NCBI RefSeq assembly: GCF_022549675.1
Contig: NZ_JAKZGR010000011.1
Location: 62,001 to 126,000 of the forward strand
Direction: 5' to 3'
DNA: 64,000 bases
DNA from: Belliella kenyensis
GTDB lineage: Bacteria; Bacteroidota; Bacteroidia; Cytophagales; Cyclobacteriaceae
Shown: positions 15,669-24,419 of the stretch, in pieces
Numbering within the stretch: position 1 is the stretch's first letter
How the letters are laid out: each line of letters opens with the position of its first letter
Translations under genes and position numbers: made by a program
The notes under the pieces: generated by a model
What the model was told of the DNA's origin: nothing
Database searches by the model: none
What the model saw: only the letters and a program-made list of their open reading frames with translations

Positions 15669-18620
15669 ATGATATTGAAGATTTACAAAATTAAAAGACT
15701 ATTACTATTTGCGTGGTGCTTTTTTGGATTTCTGGTTCTATTAAATAGCGCACATGCTCAGGAGTCACTTTTGGTTACAGGAACTGTAACCGATAAAGAA
15801 ACTGGAGAACCATTAATTACTGCATTGATTTCTGTTAAAGGTGGTGCTTCTGGTACTGCTGTGGACGCTAGTGGTAACTTTAGAATAAGCGTCGCACCAA
15901 ACACTATACTAATCATTTCAAGCATTGGCTATAAAACAAAGGAAATTATGGCTAATCAAGATCCCTTAATTATTTCATTGGAACCAAATGAAGAGAGCTT
16001 AGATGAAGTAGTTGTTATTGGATATGGCCGTGTAAGAAAAAGCGACGCTACGGGTGCAGTTAGTACTGTAAAACTTGACCCTTTGAATAAAGGGCTAATA
16101 TTAACACCCCAAGATGCACTGGTTGGAAAAATAGCAGGTGTAAATGTTGTTCCTGGTACAGGAGCTCCAGGCAGCGAAGGCATAATTAGGATACGAATGG
16201 GAGCATCATTATCTGCTTCGAATGACCCACTTATTGTGATTGATGGTGTGCCAATTGCAGGAAGTGCTCCCTTGAGTTCAATTAATCCAAATGATATTGA
16301 ATCATTTACAGTATTAAAAGATGCCTCAGCAACTGCAATTTATGGTTCACGTGCCTCCAACGGTGTAGTAATCATTACTACCAAAAAGGGTGCTGCAAGA
16401 TCAGGAAAACCCCAAGTGAGCTACACTGCTAACTTCATGGTAAACAGAGTATATGATTTTTTTGATGTTTTATCAGCTGATGAATATAGAGAGATATTTC
16501 CAGTAAAAGCAATTGCGCCAGAAGATTTTCAATTAGGTTCTGCTTCTACAGACTGGCAAAGAGAAATCTATCGTACTAGCTTTGGGACTGATCATAGCGT
16601 TTCATTAAGTGGGAATTCCTTAAACGTTCCTTATAGGGCTTCAGTTGGTTATACAAATCAAGACGGAATAATTTCAGAAAATAATTTTCAAAGAAGTAAT
16701 GTAAGCTTAGGGATTTCTCCAAAGTTTTTTGATAGTCATCTTTCATTAGATATAAATTTCAAGGGGATATGGGAAAACGAAAGACCAATATCTACTGGAG
16801 TGATCGGAAGCGCAATATCCTTCGACCCAACAAGACCCGTTAGGGAGCAGCATCCCAATAATGTAGGGCTTGGCTATTTTGTATGGATGAACGAAGGAAA
16901 CCCGATTTCTTTAGCACCTACAAATCCAGTAGCAAATCTTTTTCTTACTAATAGACTGAACAAAGAGTTCAGAACCTTAGGGAATATAGCATTGGACTAT
17001 GTTGTTCATGGTTTCGAGGATTTAAGGATTAATACTAATTTTGGTTACGATATCAGAAATCGAGATTTTAGTGAAATTATTCCTGATAATACCCCTGCAA
17101 CCTTTACATCTATAAGGAATGATGGTCGTGGAAGACAGCTTTTTTCAGAAAATCAGAATACAAATTTCATCTTTACTACCTATGCTAATTATAACAAGAC
17201 AATTAGAAATAGGAATAATTTTGACGCAATGGTTGGTTATGAATGGCAGAGGTTCTGGTATAGTGTAAATCCCCAAAGCATCGTGCGTGATATAGTTGAT
17301 ACATCCGTGCCTGATGAAGATGCGTTATATTTACTTTCATTTTTCACCAGGGCAAATTATTCAATTGGTTCAAAAATATTATTTACGGGAACCTTACGAG
17401 CAGATGGATCATCACGTTTTAGCCAAGAAAACCGTTGGGGATATTTTCCATCAGGAGCAGTTGCTTATCGTTTAACAGAAGAGGCTTTTATCAAAAATAT
17501 TTCAGCAATTTCAGATTTGAAGTTTAGAGTCAGTTATGGTAAAACGGGTCAGCAAGATATTGGAGGATATCATCCATCATTAGCCACTTATACTGTATCA
17601 ACTAATGCTCAACGATATTTATTCGGAAATGAATGGATAAATATGATGAGACCAAATGGTTATGATCCAAATATTAGGTGGGAAACTACTTCTACATACA
17701 ATTTAGGTTTTGACTTTAGTTTATTTAAAGATTATGTTTTTGGTAGTATTGATGTGTATCATCGTACCACAAACGATCTTCTTAATAGGATAGCGGTACC
17801 TGCTGGGAGTAATTTTACAAATATTATTGAAACCAATATTGGCAGTATGCGAAACCAAGGAGTTGAATTTGCTCTAGGAGGCACTCCAATAAAAAAGAAT
17901 AATCTTGAATGGACTATTAGTGGAAATTTCACCTATAATAAAGCAACCATCACAAAACTCAACACCATTGATACAGAAGACAATTTTGTTAAAACAGGAA
18001 CCATAAGCAGACGCGATTTTCAAATTCATAAGGTAGGTCATACTCCCAATACCTTCTTTTTACTGCAACAGGCATATGATGATAACGGAAACCCATTAGA
18101 AGGACAGTATATCGGAAGGGATGGAGCAATAACTTCTAGTGAACAGGATGCAAACAAGTATGTTACAGGAAAAAGCTCTTTACCTCCATACTTCTATGGT
18201 ATAAGTACAAGGGTAACATATAAGTCTTGGGACTTTGGAATGAATGGACATGGAAGCTTTGGGAATTATGTTTTGAATTATCAGCAAGCTGGCCAAACTC
18301 TTATGTCACTATTTAGCTCCGAGGGAGTCTCTAGCAATATTTCAAGGCAAGCACTAGATCGTGGATTTGTAATGGAACGTTATTTTTCTGACATGTTTTT
18401 AGAATCGGGCTCATTTTTTAGGTTTGATAATATTACTGCTGGGTATACTATTAATAACATATGGAAAGAGGGCAGTATGTTAAGACTTGCTATTAGTGCT
18501 CAGAATATGTTAATTCTAACACGCTATTCAGGAGTAGATCCTGAGATTTTTAATGGTCTTGATAATAATGTTTATCAACGTCCGAGAATATTTACCTGTT
18601 CTATCAATTTTAACTTCTAA
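15669..18620 (+). CDS. SusC/RagA-family TonB-linked outer-membrane transporter
   Basis: A 983-residue TonB-dependent channel. A signal peptide (cleavage near SAHAQ, about 30) is followed by a CarboxypepD_reg-like domain (GTVTDKETGEPLITALISVKG to GYKTKEI, about 38-100), then the SusC signature DEVVVIGYGRVRKSDATGAVS (about 111-131). The plug contains DPLIVIDGVPI and SATAIYGSRASNGVVIITTKKG (about 218-239), and the 22-strand barrel ends in FTCSINFNF. There is no N-terminal STN domain, so no anti-sigma signalling of the FecR type. It works with the SusD lipoprotein 14 nt downstream to import a ligand too large for porins. The neighbouring histidine phosphatase suggests a phosphorylated ligand (inference). 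Confidence 0.96.
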   Translation: MILKIYKIKRLLLFAWCFFGFLVLLNSAHAQESLLVTGTVTDKETGEPLITALISVKGGASGTAVDASGNFRISVAPNTILIISSIGYKTKEIMANQDPLIISLEPNEESLDEVVVIGYGRVRKSDATGAVSTVKLDPLNKGLILTPQDALVGKIAGVNVVPGTGAPGSEGIIRIRMGASLSASNDPLIVIDGVPIAGSAPLSSINPNDIESFTVLKDASATAIYGSRASNGVVIITTKKGAARSGKPQVSYTANFMVNRVYDFFDVLSADEYREIFPVKAIAPEDFQLGSASTDWQREIYRTSFGTDHSVSLSGNSLNVPYRASVGYTNQDGIISENNFQRSNVSLGISPKFFDSHLSLDINFKGIWENERPISTGVIGSAISFDPTRPVREQHPNNVGLGYFVWMNEGNPISLAPTNPVANLFLTNRLNKEFRTLGNIALDYVVHGFEDLRINTNFGYDIRNRDFSEIIPDNTPATFTSIRNDGRGRQLFSENQNTNFIFTTYANYNKTIRNRNNFDAMVGYEWQRFWYSVNPQSIVRDIVDTSVPDEDALYLLSFFTRANYSIGSKILFTGTLRADGSSRFSQENRWGYFPSGAVAYRLTEEAFIKNISAISDLKFRVSYGKTGQQDIGGYHPSLATYTVSTNAQRYLFGNEWINMMRPNGYDPNIRWETTSTYNLGFDFSLFKDYVFGSIDVYHRTTNDLLNRIAVPAGSNFTNIIETNIGSMRNQGVEFALGGTPIKKNNLEWTISGNFTYNKATITKLNTIDTEDNFVKTGTISRRDFQIHKVGHTPNTFFLLQQAYDDNGNPLEGQYIGRDGAITSSEQDANKYVTGKSSLPPYFYGISTRVTYKSWDFGMNGHGSFGNYVLNYQQAGQTLMSLFSSEGVSSNISRQALDRGFVMERYFSDMFLESGSFFRFDNITAGYTINNIWKEGSMLRLAISAQNMLILTRYSGVDPEIFNGLDNNVYQRPRIFTCSINFNF

Positions 18621-18634
18621 TTCGACAAATAGCC

Positions 18635-20320
18635 ATGAAAAGATTTAATTATTTACCATTTATCGTTATAGTACTCTTATCTACATTCTCAACTGGTTGT
18701 TTCAAGGACTTGGATACCTTACCGCTTAACGATCGACAATTAATTAGTGAACAGGTTTATGCAACCGAACAGGGATATTTAGCTGTTTTAGCCAAGCTTT
18801 ATGGATCGCTTATATTGAATGGTCAGGATGGGCCTGATCGAGATGGTGATCTAGGGGGGTTGGATGTTGGATATAGTGGATACACTCGTGCTATTTTTTA
18901 TTTACAGGAATGTTCTACTGATGAGGTAGCTCTTCATGCTGGAAGCTCGCAGGGATCTAGAGATTTCTTGTTTGTTAATTGGAATCCTTCTACACCTATT
19001 TTGCAATATGCCTACTATAGGCTTTATATGACCATTGCATATTGTAATGAATTTTTGAGGGAGTCCACAGATGAAAAATTACAAAGTAGAGGTTTATTGG
19101 ATCAAATGAGATCAAAGATTGAGTACTATCGCTCAGAGGCTAGATTTATTCGGGCATACAGTTACAGTATGATATGTGACTTGTATGGATCAGGTCCTTT
19201 TATAGATGAATCTATGCCTGTAGGTGTGATACCTCAACAACGTTCTCGTGCTGAAATTTACAATTTTGCAGTAAATGAGTTAGAGGAAATTAAAGATAAA
19301 CTTAGGTTGCCAGGTACCAACGATTATGGAAGGGTCGATCAGGTAGCAAGCTGGTTCTTACTATCACGAATATACCTAAATTCAGAAACTTGGGTTGGAC
19401 AACCAGAATATCAAAAAGCCTATGACTATGCATCCATGGTAATCAATAGTGGTCAATACCCACTTGCTTCAGACTGGCGTCACATTTTCCTTGCGGATAA
19501 CAATACCTGTCAAGAAATTATTTGGCCATTGGTACAGGACGGAGAGTATACCATAAACAGTGCGGGCACAAATTTTCTTATGAAAGCATTAAATAATGGT
19601 CGCATGAGTAACTTTTATGTGACTGGAATAGGAGCACGTAGTTGGGGAAATGCAAGAGCAAAAACCCAATTAGTGGAAAAATTCTCTCCTAGCGATCAAA
19701 TATTCGACATTGAAGATACTTGGGGAGATAAAAAAGCTGATAAGCGAGCTCAATTTTTCACAGAAGGCCATACCAAAGAAACTTGGAGAAGTAATCAACC
19801 TTTTATAAATGATTTCACGAATGGCTATGCCATAATAAAATGGCGTAATGTCAATAAAAACAGAGAAGAGCTTGTGCCTGGGGGAACAACCTATACCTAC
19901 ATTGACTATCCCATGTTTAGAACTGCGGATGCATACCTTATGGCTGCTGAAGCGATCTTAAGGGGCGCAGATGATTCACGAGCTGTAGCGTTAGAATATG
20001 TTAATGAAATTAGGGATCGAGCCTATTTATCTGGAAGCTATGGTAATAATATATCAGGCCGAATTTCCGATGCTGAGCTAACTTTGGACTTTATATTAGA
20101 TGAAAGAGCAAGAGAGCTCTATACCGAATCAGTAAGGCGCACAGATTTAATTAGGTTTAATAAATTTACAAAAGGGTATAATTGGGATTGGAAAGGGAGT
20201 GACGGAACTGCAAACAATTTTTTAGGAAGAGATGTGGATGATAAATTCAAGCTTTTCCCTATTCCAGATAATGAGTTTACTGTAAATCCAAACTTAACAC
20301 AAAACCCAGATTTCAGATAA
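18635..20320 (+). CDS. SusD/RagB-family nutrient-binding lipoprotein
   Basis: A 561-residue surface lipoprotein that caps the SusC channel. Lipobox FSTGC (Cys about residue 22) is followed by the SusD N-terminal region (KDLDTLPLNDRQLISEQVYATEQGYLAVLAKLYGSL). Next come the helical TPR-like scaffold (SEARFIRAYSYSMICDLYGSGPFI) and the C-terminal RagB signature (LDFILDERARELYTESVRRTDLIRFNKF, about 486-513) ending KLFPIPDNEFTVNPNLTQNPDF. Length and layout are normal. It follows susC by 14 nt and precedes the phosphatase gene by 42 nt, so one operon is likely. Confidence 0.96.
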   Translation: MKRFNYLPFIVIVLLSTFSTGCFKDLDTLPLNDRQLISEQVYATEQGYLAVLAKLYGSLILNGQDGPDRDGDLGGLDVGYSGYTRAIFYLQECSTDEVALHAGSSQGSRDFLFVNWNPSTPILQYAYYRLYMTIAYCNEFLRESTDEKLQSRGLLDQMRSKIEYYRSEARFIRAYSYSMICDLYGSGPFIDESMPVGVIPQQRSRAEIYNFAVNELEEIKDKLRLPGTNDYGRVDQVASWFLLSRIYLNSETWVGQPEYQKAYDYASMVINSGQYPLASDWRHIFLADNNTCQEIIWPLVQDGEYTINSAGTNFLMKALNNGRMSNFYVTGIGARSWGNARAKTQLVEKFSPSDQIFDIEDTWGDKKADKRAQFFTEGHTKETWRSNQPFINDFTNGYAIIKWRNVNKNREELVPGGTTYTYIDYPMFRTADAYLMAAEAILRGADDSRAVALEYVNEIRDRAYLSGSYGNNISGRISDAELTLDFILDERARELYTESVRRTDLIRFNKFTKGYNWDWKGSDGTANNFLGRDVDDKFKLFPIPDNEFTVNPNLTQNPDFR

Positions 20321-20362
20321 TTTATTTATCTCAAAAGTAATTATTAATCAAAAGGTAAAAGA

Positions 20363-21679
20363 ATGAAAATTTCTCATAATTTAAGAAGATTATCTTTAAT
20401 ATTTTGGATAAATGTGTTTATTCCAAACATATTGGTTTATGCGCAAGATGTTCGCAAAGAAATTTTTTCAACTATTGAAAAATCAGGTGGAGTCAATTAT
20501 GCATATACAATACCAAATGACATTGAAGTCATTGTACCACCAACTGGATATGTGCCTTTCTATATCAGTCATTTTGGGAGACATGGATCACGTTATCTTG
20601 TTAGTGACAAGGAGTATTTGAAGGTTATAAATGTTTTTGAAAAGGCAGATAGCGAACAAATACTTACCCCATTAGGCCAGGATGTTTTTAACCGATTAAA
20701 AATTATCTATAGTCAAGTGGAAGGAAATGGCGGAGAACTTACTCCTTTAGGAAAAAGACAAATGAAGGAAATATCTGAGAGGATGTTTGAAAAATACCCT
20801 AATGTATTTACTCAGAATGCACAAATTACTGCGGTCTCTACAACAGTAGGGCGTTGTATAAATAGTATGGAATTGTTTTGTGAAGGATTAAGGGAAATGA
20901 ATCCAGCTTTAAATATAAACATGGATTCACATGAAAATCATATGGACTATTTAAATCATCATACTAGTCAGGCAGTTCAGTTTCGTTATGCAAAAGACAC
21001 CTGGATGCCTGAATATGAGTTGTTTGAAGAATCATACATTATACCAGATAGGTTAATTAAGTCCCTTTTTCTTAGTGCGGAACACTTTGGCCCTGAGTTT
21101 AAGCCAAGCTCATTCATGTTTGATTTATTCGAAATTGCTGGGAATATGCAAAATACAATGATTGATATTTCACTTTACGATTTGTTTCAAAAAGAAGAGT
21201 TATACAATCTTTGGCAAGCTAAAAACTATCAGCTTTATGTGAAATATGGTAATGCTGCTATTAATGGAGGCATGATGATGGAAAATGCAATGCCCCTTCT
21301 TAATGATATTTTAAATAAAGCAGAGAATGTTATTTCAAATGGGCAAGTTGGTGCTTCTTTTCGATTTGGGCATGACGGAAATATAGTTCCACTAGCTATG
21401 TTACTTCATATTCAAGGAACCTACAATAGCGTTGCTAACCCCCAAGATTATGCTAATTTTTGGAATGATTTTAAAGTTGCTCCAATGGCTGCCAATATAC
21501 AAATTGTTTTTTACCGACATCCTGAAGAAAAAGATGTGTTAGTTACTTTTTTATATAATGAGCAACCAGTGAGTGTACCTCCAATTAAAACTTCTATTTT
21601 CCCATTTTACAAATGGTCGGATGTAAATACATTCTACCAGTCCTTAATTCAAAAGCCAAGTAAAGTACCAACATCCTAA
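20363..21679 (+). CDS. Secreted histidine acid phosphatase (branch 2; phytase/MINPP-like)
   Basis: 438 residues with a signal peptide (cleavage near YAQD). The catalytic motif HFGRHGSRY has nucleophile His at residue 74 and phosphate-binding Arg at 73 and 77; STTVGRCINSMELF supplies a further Arg; the distal acid motif is FGHDGNIVPL (His 337, Asp 338). HD at that site is the AppA/glucose-1-phosphatase type; vertebrate-type inositol polyphosphate phosphatases have HAE. Branch 2 enzymes hydrolyse phosphomonoesters such as phytate or sugar phosphates (family knowledge). It is periplasmic or surface-exposed and clusters directly after susCD, suggesting dephosphorylation of the imported ligand. 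The exact substrate is not determined. Confidence 0.88.
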   Translation: MKISHNLRRLSLIFWINVFIPNILVYAQDVRKEIFSTIEKSGGVNYAYTIPNDIEVIVPPTGYVPFYISHFGRHGSRYLVSDKEYLKVINVFEKADSEQILTPLGQDVFNRLKIIYSQVEGNGGELTPLGKRQMKEISERMFEKYPNVFTQNAQITAVSTTVGRCINSMELFCEGLREMNPALNINMDSHENHMDYLNHHTSQAVQFRYAKDTWMPEYELFEESYIIPDRLIKSLFLSAEHFGPEFKPSSFMFDLFEIAGNMQNTMIDISLYDLFQKEELYNLWQAKNYQLYVKYGNAAINGGMMMENAMPLLNDILNKAENVISNGQVGASFRFGHDGNIVPLAMLLHIQGTYNSVANPQDYANFWNDFKVAPMAANIQIVFYRHPEEKDVLVTFLYNEQPVSVPPIKTSIFPFYKWSDVNTFYQSLIQKPSKVPTS

Positions 21680-22126
21680 ATTATAAATGATTGAAAATAG
21701 GCGAGTTACAAATTTAAATTCATAAAATAGATTTAAAAAATAAGTTAAAAGATCATTTTCAGTAAAGATTATTCAAGTTCAGTTTATACCTGATAGTAAG
21801 TATTGAAACCTTATTTATGGACTTGTATTTTCAATCATTGTCGACAAGTAGCAAGTGAAGGATATAAGATTTCTGCATAGAATAGAAATTAATAATCACC
21901 TATCTTCATGTCTAAACATGAAGATAGGGAAAGATTAGGACGATTTAATTCAATGAAAGTATAAAGTAAAAGTATAAGATGGTATTTAGATATTAGGTTG
22001 ATTCAGTAAATTAGATGAGCAATGAATTGTATAAATTATCGATTCTTATAACTTAGTACTTCTTGTAAAAACCAAAATTCCTCCTAACCATTGGATTTAC
22101 TCCACTTCAAACAATTTAAAAATCAT
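21680..22126. other. Intergenic region between phosphatase and regulator genes
   Basis: 447 AT-rich nt with no supported gene. It contains the 13-bp inverted repeat listed at 21899-21928. An in-frame TTG at 22091 precedes the regulator ATG at 22127. No clear promoter of the TTG/TAnnTTTG type was found. Confidence 0.5.
21899..21928. repeat. Strong 13-bp inverted repeat (hairpin)
   Basis: A perfect stem cctatcttcatgt/acatgaagatagg with the 4-nt loop CTAA. No T-run follows on either strand, so it is not a canonical Rho-independent terminator. It lies about 220 nt past the phosphatase stop and 199 nt before the regulator ATG; it may be an RNA 3'-end stabiliser, an operator or a recombination site. 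Confidence 0.6.
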
Positions 22127-23770
22127 ATGTTAAGCAGAAAAAGAAAATCACTTAAATTCTTATTTTTTTGCTTAGCATTTTTTTGTTGCCAAAAATCTGC
22201 ATTTGCATCTGTTTCCACCCTTGATTCACTAATCAAGGCTATTGATCGTGCTATAGAAAACAAAGATTATTTCACAAAACGAAAAGAAACAAAAATTGAT
22301 AGTCTACATGCTACTTTGGCAATGTTGACTGAAGTAAAGATAAAATACGAAGTTAATTCATTTCTTTTTAAAGAATTAGAACATTACGACTTAGATCGCG
22401 CCTTAAATGTTGCGAAAGAAAAACGAAACCTTGCTTTGCAGCTTGGAGACAAATACCGTATTGAACAATCCCAAATGAATGTTGCTGAAATGCTTGGTAA
22501 AATGGGGATGTATAAGGAGGCATTCGAAATTTTGGATTACATTGATTTAGTACTAATTGAAAAAACTAACAAGGAGTATCTTTACCACATTTACCATTCT
22601 ACTTATTCTCTTTTGTATCAAAGTTCTTTATCTGATGAAGAGAGACAAAAGTATATCAGATATGTATACCATTATAAAGACTCCTTATTACAAGTGCTTG
22701 ATACCAGTAGATTAAGTTATCAACTGGTTTATACTGGTCGTCTTTTAGATTATGGTCATTATGATGCTGCATTGGAATACATTTTAAGGGTATACCCAAA
22801 TTATTTGGAACAAAAAGATAACTTTTCCTTTGATTATACATTGGCCTCAGTATATGAGGCTATGGGCAATACTAACTTACAAAAAGAATATCTAGCTAGG
22901 GCTGCATTGCAAGATTTAATGAAGCCAGTTAAAAGTTATATAGCCCTTCGTAAATTGGCTATTATTTTGTTTCAAGAAGGAGATGTAAGTCGTGCCTACA
23001 CTTATATTAAATGTGCGATGGAAGATGCACATTTTGCAAAAGCTCGATTTCGAATGATTGAAATCTCAGAAACTTTACCCATCATTACTGCTGCATACGA
23101 GCAACAAGTAAATGCTGAAAAAAGAAATCTTCGTAAATTACTTTACTTTAGTTTGATCTTAGTAGCATTTTTATTGTTGATTTCTTTTATAGTTTTAAAA
23201 CAAATAAGAAAATTAAGAAAGGCTGAAATAAAATTAAAAAATAAGACTACCGAAATTTCAACCATAAATGATCAACTTAAAATTTTGAATGATCAACTTG
23301 CTGAGTCAGATCATGTAAAGGAAGTTTATATAGGTTATGTATTTGATATCTGTTCATCATATATAAATAAGTTGGAAAACTTTAGATTGACAGTTCACAA
23401 AAAGTTGCGTTCTCAAAAAATTAACGACGCTATTCTTTTTACAAGTTCAACTAAATTATTTTCCGATGAGCTCAAAGAATTTTATCAAAGTTTCGATGCT
23501 ATTTTCCTTGGGATTTTCCCGAATTTCATAGAGGATTTTAACGCGTTACTTAGAGCTGACGAACGAATTACCCCTAAGGGAAATGAGATACTTACTCCTG
23601 AATTGAGAGTGTTTGCATTGATGAGGCTCGGGATCAATGATAGTCGAAAAATCGCTCTAATTCTACACTATTCACCTCAAACAGTTTACAATTATAAACT
23701 AAAAGTGAAAAACAAAGCCATCTCTTCTAAAGAAGATTTTTTCATGAGCACACAAAAGATTGGGAAATGA
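22127..23770 (+). CDS. DUF6377-type TPR/transmembrane/HTH regulator
   Basis: 547 residues from the ATG at 22127 (MLSRKRKSLKFLFF); the frame opens 12 codons earlier only at a TTG. Layout: signal peptide (to about residue 26), the DUF6377 opening DSLIKAIDRAIENKDYFTKRKETKIDSLH, a helical TPR-like periplasmic region, one TM helix (LLYFSLILVAFLLLISFIVLKQI, about 345-367), a coiled coil, then a cytoplasmic C-terminal helix-turn-helix (TPELRVFALMRLGINDSRKIALILHYSPQTVYNYKLKVKNKA). Such proteins sit beside SusCD loci and are presumed to sense a periplasmic cue and regulate the locus. There is no kinase or receiver domain. Confidence 0.85.
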   Translation: MLSRKRKSLKFLFFCLAFFCCQKSAFASVSTLDSLIKAIDRAIENKDYFTKRKETKIDSLHATLAMLTEVKIKYEVNSFLFKELEHYDLDRALNVAKEKRNLALQLGDKYRIEQSQMNVAEMLGKMGMYKEAFEILDYIDLVLIEKTNKEYLYHIYHSTYSLLYQSSLSDEERQKYIRYVYHYKDSLLQVLDTSRLSYQLVYTGRLLDYGHYDAALEYILRVYPNYLEQKDNFSFDYTLASVYEAMGNTNLQKEYLARAALQDLMKPVKSYIALRKLAIILFQEGDVSRAYTYIKCAMEDAHFAKARFRMIEISETLPIITAAYEQQVNAEKRNLRKLLYFSLILVAFLLLISFIVLKQIRKLRKAEIKLKNKTTEISTINDQLKILNDQLAESDHVKEVYIGYVFDICSSYINKLENFRLTVHKKLRSQKINDAILFTSSTKLFSDELKEFYQSFDAIFLGIFPNFIEDFNALLRADERITPKGNEILTPELRVFALMRLGINDSRKIALILHYSPQTVYNYKLKVKNKAISSKEDFFMSTQKIGK

Positions 23771-24275
23771 TTTTTGGCACTTTTTTGCCATTATAAGTTC
23801 TAAAAAATAAAATTACGTACACTAATATAGTGCTTAGCTCCATGAATTTATTCCCTTAAGACTTTCGATACAAAATTTATTGTAGGAATCACACAGGAAA
23901 AATCCTATACTGACAGCAAAAGTTTAATCTAATACATGGTATTTTTTTATGTTCTCTGTGATTCGATAAATCTTCATCACCTTATAGCGAAACTTAAATA
24001 GACACATATATTATATAGGCTTTTACCGATTTTTTCTTTTTTCACCTACTTCGAGACTAGGACACCCAAAATCAAACACTGAACATTTTTGCCACTTTTA
24101 TTGGGCTTTTTGCGAACAAACATGCTTAAAAGTAATCAAATTTACACCTAGGACACCCAAAATCAAAACCAAAAAAATTATAAAGCATTATTTTTCAGGA
24201 TATTATCAAAAAATGGGACTGACGACTGTCGAAGTCAGGAAAAGAAATTCAAATCAATGAAATATTACTTCTGGA
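23771..24275. other. Intergenic region with a 20-nt direct repeat
   Basis: 505 nt with no supported gene between convergent transcription units. It holds two exact copies of ctaggacacccaaaatcaaa, at 24057-24076 and 24148-24167 (91 nt apart). The first copy is preceded by cctacttcgaga and the second by tttaca. This may be residue of a small mobile or REP-type element, but no transposase frame is present. Confidence 0.5.
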
Positions 24276-24419
24276 TCATTTACGAAAAAAGAATAAGTTT
24301 TCTACTAATTTCAAATTCGCATCAATATCAGAACCTTCAAACATCTTGAGATATTTGGTTACTGGTATCGCTAATGAAATACATATAGATAAAAACTCCC
24401 TTACTACATTATCCTCATA
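24276..24419 (-). pseudogene. Possible gene remnant (tail of an unrecognised protein)
   Basis: On the minus strand a 47-codon frame without a good start codon at its 5' end reads as protein-like sequence (REFLSICISLAIPVTKYLKM, then FEGSDIDANLKLVENLFFRK and TGA). It begins immediately after the stop of the large anchored-protein gene upstream on the same strand. The only ATG is 22 codons from its end. It may be the 3' fragment of a lost gene, or chance; no family recognised. Confidence 0.25.

Noticed and set aside
22091-22126. N-terminal extension of the DUF6377 regulator
   Set aside because: The first codon is a TTG and the 12 extra residues precede a normal signal peptide that begins at the ATG at 22127.
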